A DNA stretch of 64,000 nucleotides from Crambe crambe (GCA_963924555.1 OZ004586.1:6530501-6594500); one strand, 5' to 3'; positions 1 to 14,278 are shown, numbered from the stretch's first letter. The notes: a model not told the origin generated them from the sequence alone. Translations and numbers: made by a program.

Positions 1-1619
1 CTTTAGATATTATGTGGTTGTGATGGAAGGTCATAATGCATGTGGAAGGTCACAGAATAATATCATACTTTATTCACATGATGTGACTGACCTTGAGGTT
101 GATGACTTTGTGTCCTGGGGAATCCAAGCTTCCAAATAGCACCTTGTCCATGTCTTGTCTCTCTGTCGACATTGTTGATGACTTGACACTGTCTGCATGT
201 TATGGGGAATCCAAGCTTCCAGCATAGCACACTTGTCTGCCATTAGTCTCTCTGTCAACATTATTGTCCATTCTCTGTTAGCTAGTCTTAAAATTAATAT
301 GAGATGCCTGACCACAGAAAATATGACTCTCTAATCATCACATGACTAGTGCTGCAGTGGATCTGACCACAAAATCGAATCATGGACACAACATTTTTCA
401 AGTGACTGTGTTATTGAACCATTCAAGAATTCCACAAAAAAACCATCTCTACACACTTGAGTTGTTTGTCTTCTGTAAGTGGATAATTAAGTCTTGAAGA
501 TTATTACTGATCCTATTACGAGTATCTAAGGGGTCCCAAGACCCCATCATTAGGAGTATCTAAGGGGAAGATCCCATCATTAGGAAGACCCTGGCTGTCA
601 TTATAAACAGTTTCAAGCCTCAAGATAGAGAATTCCAATTTGTTGCGTTAGGCTTTGCATTAGAGTTTGCATTAGAGTTCGTAGCTATGTATTTATGTTG
701 GAGTTTTGAGTTGATTGATGACCTGATAATGGTGGAGGTATTTAAGGATTGTGCAGAGGAGGATTTCAATAGCTTCTGTGGTGATAAATATCGAGTGTAA
801 ACAAATCAGTGTTGGTATAGGAATATCAAGATATTTAATGACTCCTTACCAGAGAGAAAAGTATTGGTGTGTATTAATTTATGCTACTGATAGTTATGAC
901 GACCATTACCAACTGTTCAAGTGTTTTGTGGTTACACTCCTGATGATCATTGCCATATTTAATTATCTAAAATGATGCCCACCATGTTAAGCATAATGTA
1001 GTGCATGGTTGCTAGGACATAAACCAACTTTCATATTTGCTCGTGATAATGTCCTGACTTCACCCAAAGCACACCTTGCTGATTGAAATGCAAATCAGTG
1101 ATGGTTTCTTTCGGTGAAGATGTCCCACAGTAAGTGCATCTACTGTATAGAAACTGCTTAGTTATACAGGTGGTTATAGTAATGATGACCCTTACCAACT
1201 GCTTCTATATTAAGTGGTGATAACCTTACCAACTGCTTTGTTATCTGTACATTACCTTGTGGTTATAGTAATGATAACCCTTACCAACTGCTTCTATGTT
1301 AAAGTGGTGACGACCTTACAAACTGCTGTTATCTCTACATAACGTTACCTTGTGGTTATGCTTTTTGTGTCCCCGTGGTTATAGTAATGATAACATTTAC
1401 CAACTGCTCATAATGTTTGCAGTCAGCTCAAGGAATGGCATTAATTTTTCTGTTTATCACAAGCTCATAAATTCACTATGCCCAGGTTAATAGTATATAG
1501 CTCAAATCTCTCCTACAGCTCATTTACATAATAACTGTTGCATATCAATGGTTACATGGTCATTATGGTAAAAAAAAAAAAAACTACATATCTGAAAATG
1601 CACCAACTTACTGGTACTC

Positions 1620-1852
1620 TGAAAGAAATCAAGGACTTAAGGCTATGAGTTCTACACTGCCTTCTTTCTAATGTCCCTCTATTTCCTCCTGGATCCAAAC
1701 TAAGTGTTGTTTCTAGCTGTGGTCAGCAATGCTTTGAAAGAAATCAAGGACTTAAGGCTATGAGTTCTACACTGCCTTCTTTCTAATGTCCCTCTATTTC
1801 CTCCTGGATCCAAACTAAGTGTTGTTTCTAGCTGTGGTCAGCAATGCTTTGA
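1620..1852. repeat. Direct tandem duplication, about 116-bp unit, two copies
   Basis: The segment starting GAAAGAAATCAAGGACTTAA at 1620 recurs almost identically from 1736. Both copies run through the same BamHI-like TGGATCC and end in GTCAGCAATGCTTTGAA. The near-identity suggests a recent duplication. No coding content is recognised. Confidence 0.9.
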
Positions 1853-2124
1853 AGTCAGCTGGCCTCTGGTCATGTCACAGTGGTAGATAATAAATTGGGA
1901 TTCATGACTTGGATATCATGTGATGAATTGACATGTTCTTTGAGGATTCTATTTTAGAAACACACTTTGTAGTATATTCAGTGATGTTTGAGCAATAATA
2001 TACCCACCCTGTGAGCTGTGACATTTCAGGAATACCTTTTACGGTATGCCCAGCTGTTGATGCAACATTACTCACCTTGTATGTATGCATCGCACTCCAA
2101 GTCTACTTGTGATTGATCATGTTA

Positions 2125-2372
2125 CCAGGGTTAACCCCATATCAATGATTTTAATGGGTGTGATAGGATCTCTGGTCCAACTAGTCTTTTTATGTGTAAT
2201 ATAACTTACCCCATATCAATGATTTTAATGGGTGTGTGTGATAGGATCTCTGGTCCAACTAGTGTCTTTTATGTGTAATATAGTCATTGTTTCTGCTCTG
2301 TAACTTGATCTGTTATTACCAGGGTTAACCCCATATCAATTGGTGTGACAGGATCTCTGATCCAACTAGTAT
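2125..2372. repeat. Imperfect tandem repeat, three diverged copies
   Basis: Three copies contain CCCCATATCAAT followed by a TAGGATCTCTGGTCCAACTAGT-like stretch, starting near 2136, 2211 and 2329. Spacing is uneven and the third copy is shorter, so this is an older local duplication series. Confidence 0.75.
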
Positions 2373-5300
2373 TATAGTCACTGTTTCTGCTACCTAACTT
2401 GATCTGTTGGAGTGCTTGTTTCATCAACTAAGCAGACAGTCACTGAATACAGTAGCTGTTATAACAAAGGTGGTTCTTACACAGTAACCTTTGATATGCT
2501 TCTTTCCTTGGAATTTCAATCTTGACTGGCAGAATGTAGGTGACCCTCCTAATTCAGGTGACCCCCAAGTCAGTTGGAATCACTTATTAATGGATTAACT
2601 GGAACAGGGACTGAACATAGCTAGTTGCAGTGACCTAATGAGACAGCTGGATTTCCCATCATAGGTGACTTCATAACTCTGGTGACCACTAGGTCAGGTT
2701 CAAGAAAACCAATGTCTTATTTGCATTCAGACACTTATCCCATATCCCCTGATCATTCATTATAACAATCCTAAAAGCAAATTATAAAAAAAAACAAAAA
2801 AAACCGAGCTCATACAGTGGGTGATCAGCTCTCTGCTGGTGATTAAATTGGTCAAGAATTGAGAGGTTAGTGCAGATATAGTAAAATGATCAATGGGATT
2901 AGGGTTCTTCCTGTAATACTTGGTCTCCCATTATTTAATCATTAGGGTTCTCCGGTCTCCCCATAATGCTTGTTTAATGATAGACTTGTGGGGTGGGTTT
3001 ACACATCCTCAGTGATCCTCAGTGAGAGGCAAGTGCAGTGGCATAGGCTGCTATGCTGTTTGCATGCAGGGGAAAGTACATTGCCTCAGGATCAATTAAT
3101 ATTGTAGTTACCCAGAAGGGGAAATACTAGTATGTCACTTCCATCAAAATTTCTCCCTTGAGATCAATTTTGCCTCCAGAACTCTGACTATGCACCTACA
3201 CCTACACCTAGACTCACTGGCTAAGAGTCTCGCTAACTTCCTGTTTCTGTTCCTCTTTCCTCTCCAACCCCCTCCCACATAACTTCCTTTCAAGAACTGA
3301 ATCTCACCTTCTCCAGAAGCCCCCCCTTTTAGCCCTTTCCTCCACCTGAGGTGACCACAACCTAGTGAGTGAGTGAGTGAGTGTGTAAGAACTGAGTCTC
3401 CATAAGTTGACACCTGGGGAGAGAGAGGTTAGTAATTAAGTTCCTTGTATAGCACAAGGGAAGGTTCCCTGACTCCCTGAGATGTTTACTAGGAAATACT
3501 TAATATTTTAGACTGGTCTAGTTAATACAGCATGGATTACTTGGTCATGACATAGCTAGTATTGGCCATTGATTTGAAATTACTGTTCCAATAATGCTGT
3601 TGCTTAATACATTTCTTTAACTTCAAATCCACTGCAAGGTTCTATTTGTATGACAACAGAACTTTTGATGTGTGAGTGTTAAAAATTGATTTTCTTGCCT
3701 TGCCAATTCATGTGGCATTGGTCAGCTGTGGTGGGATCTCCGAGTCTCAGGTCTGGGTTTAGTTAAAATCCTCATTGCATTCTGGACTTTGCACTCTGTA
3801 TCATGGGTCATTAGATAGTGTGGAAGATTGTGTTTTTCTACTCTTTTGAGTTGTGGGAGGTAATCTGAAAGGTGCTGTGTACCTTCAGCTGTCTCAAGAT
3901 TAACAGCTCTATGTGTTTTTGAGTTCAAAATAAATTACTTGTTTAACCGATTTCCCTGCCCTATTTTGAAATAAATTTAAACTCAGTATACTGCTGTTTA
4001 TCTTTGTATACTAGAACACATGACCATACAGTTGCCATTACAGTAGTATACTGAGGTAGTTTGTTTCATCCTGTAAGAAAGGAGAGAAAAATCCGTTCAA
4101 CAAGTGATTTGTTTGGAACTGCCTTATGTAAGGCTATGCAGCCTGTGCATATACCCTAACCATGTATTTTAACTACCTCTGTGAGAGATAAAAGCATATA
4201 GTGTAATTATTTCATGTTAATAAAATAATTTTCTTACACTTATACTTACAAAAAATGGATTAACTTGATGTAGCTATAAAGAGAAATTGAATATTAATTT
4301 TAATATGAAATGTACAAAAATGATTCATTCTTATTTTGAGAGGCTGCAAGGTTATTAAGGTTAGCAAACTGCCTTTCATCTTCTAGCCTTTTATGGGTTC
4401 ACCCACTGCTCATTGGTTATGAGTGGGTATATAATTTTAATATGAAAATTGTTAGCATGAGTTGAATTGCACAGGCTCTGTCACTAAAAGACACTGAATT
4501 AATTAATGAATCTGATGTGCTTTCATGTCAACTTGATGTGGTTGGGCCATCTGGTCATATGGCATTGTTCTTCATACTCATTAGACTTGCACTCTTTGAG
4601 CCTTTATGTGGTTCCATTCAATCACTTCATTAAGGACTTAGAACTTGGTAGCTGAACTTTGATGACACTTTGCAGGGATGTGAGATCATGTACAAGCTAG
4701 TACTGGGAACTTTACTTACTGGTTGCTGAATGGTGCAGTCTTATGCTCTGCTGGACTTCCTGCTCCTTGAGGTGGTTATGTGTGATGATCTTAAAACTAG
4801 GTGCCTATCAATTCTGTTTTTATTCTGAGTGAAAGGGAGACCTGGGAGCTTGATCTTTGTTCATTTGTGGAAAAAGACAATACCATTATCACCAATTATT
4901 ATTATTTTGACTGAATGAACCAAAAAAAAAACGGAAGTTAAGGTGTGACTGCAGTATAATAATTGTTAAACGTGGGTCAAAAGAATTGCATGTATGAAGA
5001 TCTTGCACCACCTCTAATTACTGTATGCAGTTGTTTTGTTTATATGTGTTTTGCTTTGTTTATTATTGTCATCATTGTTTCCATGTGACAATACAGTTTG
5101 TTGTTGTTTATGTTTTGACCTCATTTGTTTATTATCATCATCATTGTTAGTGTTTGTTTGTTTGTTGTTTTGTTATAGACCTCATTGTTGTCATTGTTAA
5201 TAGTTTATGTTTCTATTTTCCTTCGGCAGTGGCACTAACTGCCCTTGGGACTCTGGCAAAGTGGAGAGGTGGCTCTTTTACTTTTTTGCATAGTAACATG

Positions 5301-7995
5301 GAGGTTTCATATCATTTTCTCTCTTTGTAACATAAGTGACCAACTGCTACTTTACTCTGGTGACTCACTAATCCACTGTTACCCAACATGAAGGTGGTTT
5401 CACTCTGATGGAGGTGGTTCCTATATCACTCTGAGTGCAATTGATAGATTGATTGTGTACTACCAACTGTCTTTACACGCATTACTAAGGCAACCAGCCA
5501 GATAACACTCCACATCATAAAGACCTGATGCCATAACACTATATCAGTTCATAGTGTAGATGCACGATACACCCCTTATATGGCCCACTGGCATATAATA
5601 TTTCATGTTTTCTCATGAAGGGACAGTTTTCTACCTCTTATCTACACCTGCTATGTGTACACTGCAATCAGCATTGTATCTGCTTGTATCTACTCATCTG
5701 GCCAAAATATGGCCCTTTGTGTTGGTTGGGACCGGAGATGGTTTCCCTGGGTGAGCTCTATCAGCTGTCACACTATAGCCACAAATACCCACAGTAAAAG
5801 CTTACGTGGAAAAGCATGTGATCATCTGGTTACGTAGCTATGAAATAGTGTGGGTGAATGTATTTTTGGCGGGATGTTTGAGGGAATCGTTGGATTGGAC
5901 ATGAGTAAATGTGACCTCTATAGCAGCTGGGATGGATCTGAGAGAGAATGGATAATAGCATTGGTCAGTGGTTGCTAACCAGTTGCTATTGTTAAGTATT
6001 TAATTACTGTGCTGTGTGACTCCCCTGAAAAGCAATGCATAGAACTTGACTCAATATCATGTGTATTCACTCCTGAAGTAAGGACAGTTCTCGGATCTAG
6101 AAATAACTGCTAGTTTTCCGATCATGAGCTGACTAAATTTCAGTCTTTAAGTATTAGCTATGTCCCACCAAAATTTATGATATTTTTCTGCGTTAAATTT
6201 CTACTACTGTTATATGTAACTATACATAATTATACATCCGTTCTATTATCGAAGTTCCTCAGCGTGATGACCTTGGGTAAACTGAGCAGGCGCTTGCCCC
6301 ACAATGCTTGCATTTACCCAGTAGGAGTGTTATATTCTAGCAGTATAGCTCTGCAGTCTGTCTCTATTGAATCACATGCATTTAACTACATGATGACAGT
6401 TGTATTTCTCTTTTGGTCTCATGGCACTGGTGTGTAGTTACTCTGGGAAAAGTGATCTTTTAATGGCCAAGTAACTCACTAAGAACTATCACTCAAAGTG
6501 TTGGACTCTGACCTTGTGTGCAACAGTCTAGTAACAGTGTTTCTAGGCTACTAACAAGTTGTGCCAAAACCAGTGATTATAAGATTCATAGTGATCTGTC
6601 ACAATGTCAGACTCTGACGTAATGAACAACTTGTTCTTTGGTTACAAATGGCCAATAAGTGCAATTACAATGAAGGTCATTAGTCCTTTGTCAAAATGTA
6701 CAAGACTTGGATGTAATCATTATGCTTATGGTCTGTGTCTCTTGGTTACGACAATAGTATTAAGGAAATTTAGTTTTCTAATTAAAAAGGTTGTTGGAAC
6801 TCCAGGTAGCCACTTTATTTTGCCCTTTCTTGATCTTGAAATTTAGCTTTTGCGGATGAGTGTATCTGTATCTGCTGGACTCTGATGCAGAGCTGCTCTT
6901 TGTATTAACTGTTGTCAAGACAATTTATGATACCTTTAGAATAGAGAGATCTGTTCACTCTGGTACAGAGGGCTGCTCTTTGCATCTGTGTTTAAGTAGG
7001 TCTAATAATAGACATTCCATCCACATAAAACTATTGAGACAGATTAATAGTCTGAGATCCTATTATTGAAGAGATCTGTTGCAGAGAGTGTCAATACATC
7101 TGTGTTTCTTCCTTATGGAAAGCTATCAAAACAGATAATCGAATAGAGCATTAATCCCTAAATGGAATTGACTTGAAGATGATGTGTTGTTGGAGTGGGA
7201 CCAATGTGTGCCCCAGACAGGGAGAAATAGTAAGCAGTAGTTCTAAGGAGAGATTTGCATGCTTTGCATTTAACCAGTCACACAGGAGGAAATAGTATTT
7301 TGGTGTTGTCTAAGACTCTTGGTTTAGGGCACAGACAATGAGGTCTTTATCACAGACATTTGGAGTAAATACTGGCTCAGATGGTAGACTTTTGATATGC
7401 AGCTCTAAAATTGTAACCTGAAGCCCCAAATTTCCTGCATAACTCCCCATTTGTGGCAAAATATTATTAAATGTGACAGCATCAGAAGTCTCTATTAAAC
7501 CTTTCTGGGTAAGGAGACTGAACACATGATGACTGTGCTAACCAGATGTCATTCCCCCTGTCACTCCTGGAAGAATTTTGCCTTCCTAAGTTACAGGTCA
7601 GGAAATGGCTTCCTATAGTAATCTTGTGCTGCAGCTGGCCTCTCTCCATGGTGATATGCTTTGTAGTGGGGGTGTACAATGTCCCACATAAGGTTGGAAG
7701 GCATTCTCCCCTAGTTGATGCTTGCTTCCAATTCCCTGAGTGTGTGTTATTTTAGGGCTTCTGTGTTCCTGAGTATGCAAGACAGAGTGTCTTTCATGTC
7801 TCCACTGAATTTACATTGTCAGGGGACAGGAAGTTGCAACTTGGTATAGGGTGTGTGCAGGCATCATCATGCATCAATCATTGGCCTGAAACAGGAAGTC
7901 TACAGCTCTTATACTTAACACTTGATACAAACTATATGTTTATGTGCAGGTGGTAGGGTAATCCATAAGTTGTCAACTTGTATGTGTATAAAAAA

Positions 7996-8268
7996 GACCG
8001 GGAACAAGTAAGGGAAAAAACATTTTGTGAAATGAAAAGAAGATGTAGGGATGACCACTGCTCAAAAAAAGTAAGGAAACAAGAAGGATGGAAATGGCTT
8101 TGTTCTGTATATCCAGCCAACAATCCCTACATATACGTACATTACTGCACTATAATCTGAAGCTGCCCGACGTATATGTAGGGATTGTTGGCTGGATATT
8201 GATCCCTTTTCCATCCTTCTTGTTTCCTTACTCTTTTGAGCAGTGACATCTTTTTTCATTTCATGTAT
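7996..8268. mobile_element. Fold-back (long inverted repeat) MITE-like element, copy 1
   Basis: A left arm containing GTAGGGATGACCACTGCTC, AAGTAAGGAAACAAGAAGGA and CCAGCCAACAATCCCTACAT is followed, after a spacer of about 30 bp, by its reverse complement. A second copy lies at 29725-30018. No transposase frame is present, so it is a non-autonomous element or a hairpin repeat. The GTAGGGAT word recurs in several unrelated-looking fold-backs in this window. Confidence 0.8.
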
Positions 8269-8912
8269 ATAATAACAGCAGTGCTCTGTGTATGTGGCAG
8301 CATTCTAATAACAAGCAGTGCTCAGTGTGTGTAATGTGGCAGTAAGTGATGTAGCAGTACTCCAACTTACAACAAGCAATGCTGTACTGGACAAGCAAGT
8401 TGTGTGAACTCTACCTACTTCCTGAGATGATGGACTCCAAGATGAACTCTTGAAAGGTTGCCCTGGCAGTAGGGCGGGGACTGTGTCCTTTACTTCCTGC
8501 CCATGCAAAATTGTAGTCTAAATAGCTCCTTTGAAGTCCCGATCTCTGCATGTGCTGCAACTATAGGCATTACATCATCAGATAATTTGACATAATTTTA
8601 CTTCACTTCCGTGTTTTGGTTGCCATGGCCGTGAAGTCAGCTGGTCAGCTGCACCTGCTGATGCTACCATAACAGGCACTTTATTGTGGCAGTATCAGTA
8701 GTACAGTGTTTACTTAACCTGATTATGAGTAAATTGGCGGCAATTTCTTTTGACCTTTCAGGTACTAAGCTATAAAACAGCAAGCGGTGGCTCATTTTGA
8801 GTTGCTGTAGCCCTAATAGCTAGTTCACTACTCTTAGTTTTGAAAACTGGTACTCTATGCATTGTGATTACTGTGTACTTCGAGTTGATTTCTCCTAGAA
8901 AACTTTGCAATA

Positions 8913-11900
8913 ATGGTGCTATCTGTATTATTCAGTAAGTAAATCAGTTTGTGTGGAATTTGAATGTGGTTTTAAAAAGCAAGAGTCAGAGAAAAGGGTT
9001 ATGGAGAGAGTGTTATTAATAGCAAGATTGATGATACCTTGGACTGCAAAAGATTTAATGGCAAACTGACTGATTATGATGAGTGTATGCAAACTGCATA
9101 GCTAATATCTTCAGTGCATTGCAAGAGGCCATGAATTACATTGCAGAGCTATCTTTTTTTATTTTTTCTTTCTCTCTGTTCTTGTAGAGTTTGATGCCAC
9201 AGCTTTGACCTACGTGGGACACTATGCAGGTCCTTGTCTGATCCAACTCAACGGCCAAGCCATCGTCATATGCCGTGAAAATGGACTTGAAATCAACAAA
9301 TGGCCGTATAATTGCATCAGGCAGTTCCGAGCTGAGGATGAGACTGGGAAATTCAGTTTCGTATCCGGTCGACGGGGACCATGGGGAGTGGCCGAGTACA
9401 ATTTCGGTCTTAGCAACAGCTCACTCGTGTCTTTGCAATCGGCTCTGACAGAGTTCACCGGCGCTCAGTTCAGTGCCGTGGCTCCAGGATCCGGAACAGA
9501 ACAGCAACCGCTTCAGATGCAACAGCCACTCCCTCCATACCCACCAACCATGCCACGTCATGCGAGTGTTGGCTCAGTGCATGCATATAGCACATCCTCC
9601 TCCACCCCACAGCCAATGATAGGTGGGGGTAGCAATCGAGTCAACTCCACCTCCTCATCAGATGTGTTTCCGTCAAGTCGTCCTCAAAATGTCCCTAAGC
9701 TACCCCCCAGGGACTACATCATGACAAACTCCCCTCACGATCAGGTTAACCTCTCCAACAGCACCGATGATTTCTCACGGAGGAACAACTACAGGACCCG
9801 TGCGGCCACTTCGGGGTCTTTATCAAGTAGCACGTCACCCGAAGCTAATAGGCCTTTCCTGCCCCCACCTTATCCCGGCTCAAAGGAGTCCTCTCCCGAG
9901 ACGTGGGTGGCCAAGGGGACTAATTACGAGGAGGCCCAGATTACTAACCTAAAGGCCAACGTTCAGACTCCAGTAAAGCAAAAGAAGAAGTCCTTCTTCG
10001 ATCGTTTTCGAGGATCTAACAGTGGAAGTACAGGGGGAGATGACGAGAGCGAATCTAAGCAGTAAGTCTAATGTCTTCTTTTTGTGTTATGAAAAGTTAG
10101 ATTTTTTAGTATGGGAGCCTCCATATCTGTGTATTCTGTTTTGAAGAAATGGAAAGAAAAAAAACCCTTTTCCCCGTAATTATTGGAATGTATAATATCT
10201 TTATGATACAAAGAAGTGGCCATTTTAGGGAAAGGGATTGCTATGACCTCTATTATCTCGCCTGGTTTTATCATATCTTTTGTCTTGTGAAAAGTGACCA
10301 TTTTAGGGGAAAAAATTAGAGCTGCATCTAAAGTCTTAAGGGTCACCTTTCCCCCTCTTACTGGTGCATGACTTAATCATGATGGCATGGTTATGTTGCT
10401 ATTATAGTTGACCACCTAAAGGTTTGCAACACTATTATGTTTATGTTACTAGTGATCCTTTACCTATTACATTTCATAGCGTTTATAACCCAAACGACCC
10501 TTTACCTATCATTTTCTTGCATTCAGTACCAAAAAGCAGCGAAAGAACTCGGCTGAAGATGAGTCGTCATTGGACAGCCCTATTGTTACAAGACAACAAA
10601 CTCTGAGATCTGAAAAGAAGTCACAAGATAAGTTGCACGATTCCTCACCTAAGAGACTCTCTGGAGAAGAATCTAAAATTCACAATGGGAGCAAGAAGGA
10701 ATCTCCTTACGATCATCTGCCTTCAGAGAAAGATCAGGAGCTTGCACAGGTGAACAACACTGATGCAAATGAAGTCAGTCTTGGACACGATTCCCCCGAC
10801 TCACCTGGCGGAAAACAATCTCCATATTTGGAAGAAGTGATCGAACCTCGTCCCCGAAGTTCCCCCACCATAACCGGAAAGAGCAGCAGACCCATCACAC
10901 CCGAGCATGCACAGGGAGGACGTGTCTCTAAGATCCTGCGGGGTCGCGTGTCCCCACCCACCAAACAAATCAAGAAATATAACACAATGACCTCATTCTC
11001 TGCTCATCATGCACAGATCGACCAAGCATCTGATTTATATAATGTTCCCCGTCCTGTTGAAAGCGATCACACCTCACTATACAATGTACCAAGACAAGCA
11101 ACAGCTACAGATCTATACAATGTCCCTAAATCTGTAATGGAGTCTCCTCCAGAATGCAACAGAATCGGAGAGGCTGATAATATGTATGCTACCCCCCGTC
11201 CTGTGAACCAGTCGAATCTGGACAGTGTGAATGGCGTGAGGTACTCACCTCAAAGTGACGAACTATACAAAGTCCCAAGTTCAGTTGTAGCACAAAATGG
11301 AACTGGAATGGAACATGGTGTTGAGAACATGTATAATGTTCCACGACCATCACAGTCCTCGACACCAGGCAGTCCAACGGGTAAATCCAAATCAAATCCT
11401 ATGAGAAATGGTGATAGACCTCGACTTCGTCCTGCTAGAAGCCTTGAGTCTCTTAGCAAACTTCGTATCAACCCGCCTGCACAGGACGACCCTAAGATAT
11501 TCAGGGGTCACTTAAGTCCACCAGCCTCTGGCAGACCTAGCGGTGTCTATATTGACATTGACCTTCAAAAGGAACTTTCCCCAACATCAAGCGGTCATTT
11601 TAGTCCACCAGCCTCTGGAAGACCTGTAGGTGTCTACATTGACATTGACCTCCAGAAGGAACTTCCCCCGGCTAAAAATGCTCCTCTTCCTCCACTTCCG
11701 ACACCCGGTGGACCCGAGAGAGAAGTCGACAGCGTGTATGCTGAAATTTCAGAGGATGCAATCATCAAGAGCAGAATTGCAAGAAGCAGTAAATCATCAG
11801 ATGGAACAGTAAACCCAGCTTACTCTGTCACTAAAGAAGCACTTACTCAATCAAAGAGCTCTGAAATGCTAGCACTAGAAGGGATGGCTAAAGCTAAAGA

Positions 11901-13118
11901 GCTTGCAGAAGAGGAAGGATATGAACTTTTCATGCCCTCAAGGTATCCAGCAGCGATTCCTCTTTCTAGATGTGCCTCTGACACCCCTCCCCAGCAAACG
12001 ACTGCTAGTGCTCTCTTGGAAAAGTACAAAATTGACATTCACAATTCTTCACCTCGTCTCCGACCTCATTCTGTAAGTGACATTCTAAATGATGATGCTC
12101 CAAATCCTTCAATTTTGGGCTCTTCGATTCCAGTCGTAGAGGACACATCTGATGAGTATGTGATAGTCACCGGACCCGATCATCGACCAAAACCAAATCA
12201 CACCTCGCCTCAAACTGTTCACCAGAATGGATCCATTCCTTCAAGTGGTGTTGTAGAAGAGGATGCTTATGAAGTAATGAATACAGCTCGTGCCAATCTG
12301 ATACTGAACCAATCTCACTATGCAACACCTAATCCCAGTTTAAGAACAGCTTCTTTCAACAAACAAGTTCCAATGTCCACGGATTCCGTGCCACATCAAG
12401 ATGTTTCTCCCCCTTTACCTCCACGGCTGAACAGTGTTGAAGCGGAAGAGAGCATATCAGCTGGCATTGATCTGGATAACATGAGTCCAATGGATGCCCC
12501 CAAGTCATTGGGTTCATCTGTCCAGGAAAGGAGGTCTTTGAGCTTGAGTGTTTCCAGCGACCAGAGTGAAGAGGCTGAAGGAAAAGACACGAGTCTACAG
12601 GGACACGATAATTCACCCTCGGCAAAGCTGATGCTTGTCAAGACTTTTTCAGGAAGTCCGATGGACAGATCGAATTCCATTGAGTTGAGGTCAGTAGAGA
12701 GTGTTATACAATTGAATTGACACATCCTTTTGGTATAGAGTGTATAAAGATTATCATTCAGAGTGTCCTTTATTGGTTTAGTAGTGGGAAATGATACATG
12801 TTGTCAAAAAAAAAAAAAGAAAGTGGTAGTTCCTTGAAAATTTATTAACTTAGCTATGACTGACCATTGTTCTTCGTTATTTCTATTAGAAACCATACTC
12901 GTTCACTTGGAAACGTATTGGAAGAAAAAACTACCTCCTCTCCCCAGAACTCGTCGAACTCACCCCAGACTGCTAAACGACACAATTACATCAACTACAG
13001 TCCCAAGGAAGATGAAGAGATACCACCAAAGGAGAGAACCACACCCATAAAGAAACGCCCCCTCCCCCTGCCTCGCAGCTCTCTGCTAAGAGGAGAGAGT
13101 CTGACTACAGATTTATGA
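8913..13118 (+). CDS. DOK-like scaffold: IRS-type PTB domain plus multi-tyrosine tail (4 exons, 1095 aa)
   Basis: Predicted exons are 8913-8934, 9188-10061, 10527-12689 and 12890-13118. All have GT-AG borders, the phases are consistent (1, 2, 2), and the total is a multiple of three. Exon 1 (7 codons plus 1 base) is the least certain. Residues about 12-105 form an IRS/DOK-type PTB domain, with INKWPYNCIRQF and SGRRGPWGVAEY carrying the conserved arginines. The tail is Ser/Pro-rich. At about residues 468-572 there are six YxxP motifs (four YNVP, one YATP, one YKVP), like the substrate domain of p130Cas. Two 29-residue repeats around GVYIDIDLQKEL follow. Further on come an NPAY near 729 (PTB-ligand form), YEVM near 879 (YxxM, PI3K type), another YATP near 897, and a C-terminal NYINY (YxN, Grb2 type). 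Proline motifs include RPLPLPR. No PH domain is seen, unlike vertebrate DOKs. The likely role is a phosphotyrosine scaffold downstream of tyrosine kinases; partners are inferred from motifs only. Confidence 0.85.
11506..11679 (+). repeat. In-frame coding duplication, 29-residue unit, two copies
   Basis: Within the scaffold tail the segment starting at 11506 recurs at 11593 (87-nt period). Both copies encode SPPASGRP followed by GVYIDIDLQKEL. Synonymous differences between the copies (for example CTTCAA versus CTCCAG) with conserved protein suggest selection on the YIDI motif. Confidence 0.85.
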
Positions 13119-14278
13119 TTCAAGATAACTGAGAGAAAATAACACTTTCATCTCCCACTATTCAGTCCTCATTTCAGTCAGTCCCATGTCTTGTTTTTGT
13201 ACTTATTTTTGTGATAAATTTTTCTGTATAATTATTATGAACACCTGTTGTCAGAATAATTATTGTCGAGTCAAAATTGTTTATTTTTCAAAATTGTTTT
13301 TGTTTATTTTTGTGTTCAGTGTGTGCAAATTCATGATGCTATTAAAAATTACATTAAACTTGTCACTAATATTATTTAAATGGTAGCAAGGCGGCAGCCC
13401 CAGCTCCCTACATGTGTCACTGAGTGCAAGCTAAAGAATTCAGTGTGCACACACATGCTCAATTATTCGGGACTTGCTCTACGCACACCCCAATCTTTCT
13501 TTCTTTCTTTCTTTCTTGCAGTGTAAGTAGCTAACTAACATGGGAAATTAGATCAGCTGCATACAAGTTGTTAGTATTGCACAATCTTCATTAGCTCATT
13601 AGCTATAAGGAATGTAGAAGTCAAGGGTGGGGGAATAAAGGTCTTGAAACAAGTAAACAACTAGCGACAGTGTACAACCAAAAAAGTAAATAGCTGAAAA
13701 TTGATCACTTAGCTAGCACACCATAACTTGAATGCATATTGAATTTCAATCACCTTATCCACCAGACTAGATGAGAGTAAACAATAATCAGGGATAACTA
13801 GCAATATCTTAACAAATCATACAACTGCTAGTCTGTAGTGTAGGGACAGTTATTAAAAACATTGACATCCTAATGCAACTAGCTATGTAGCTCTACAGTC
13901 CTTAGTCCTTGCTTCCTTGATCAGCACACTGATGATCCAGCTATAGCTATCATGCACTGATGATGTCTTGCTGGATCATGCATGACCAGATTAGCTAATT
14001 AGTTGGAAACCTGATAGCCACAGCCCATTGGCACAGGTAAGCTACATATACGTATAGCCAGGTCATGGGGGACTCACCCATAGCTCTGCCTATCAAAACA
14101 AACACATTCTATATAGCTAGCTATGACCATTATATACCTGTGATGTTACCAACACTTGTATCAGCTATTTCCCATAAAGAGGAATAGCCAAAGTACTCAG
14201 TCTAGGTTTTTAGCCATAGCTAGCTATAGGCTACTAGATACAAGTCATTTTGGTTGGTATAGCTAGCTGGCTGAAGTC
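13119..14278. other. Intergenic: 3' region of the scaffold gene and 5' region of the first adaptor
   Basis: ATTAAA words near 13340-13356 are candidate poly(A) signals for the scaffold gene. A TTTC microsatellite lies at about 13496-13516. From here rightward TAGCTA/AGCTAGC words become dense. No exon is recognised. Confidence 0.5.

Larger units (their letters stand above)
1..8912. other. Long stretch without a recognisable gene
   Basis: I see no exon with a recognisable domain on either strand. The open frames here are short (under 95 codons), of low complexity or made of local repeats. Minor structure includes a duplicated GGGAATCCAAGCTTCC segment near 117 and 206, and imperfect reiterations of a TTACCAACTGCT-containing unit at about 1160-1420. 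There is a TTGTTTATTATTGTCATCATT-like simple stretch at about 5030-5200. The region could be intergenic, or 5' untranslated and intronic sequence of the scaffold gene that starts near 8913. TAGCTA words are visibly rarer here than from about 13.5 kb onward. Confidence 0.5.

Noticed and set aside
8305-8508. 67-codon minus-strand frame with HGQEVKDTVPALLPGQP
   Set aside because: It has no domain, no splice partners and low-complexity composition; nothing supports a gene.
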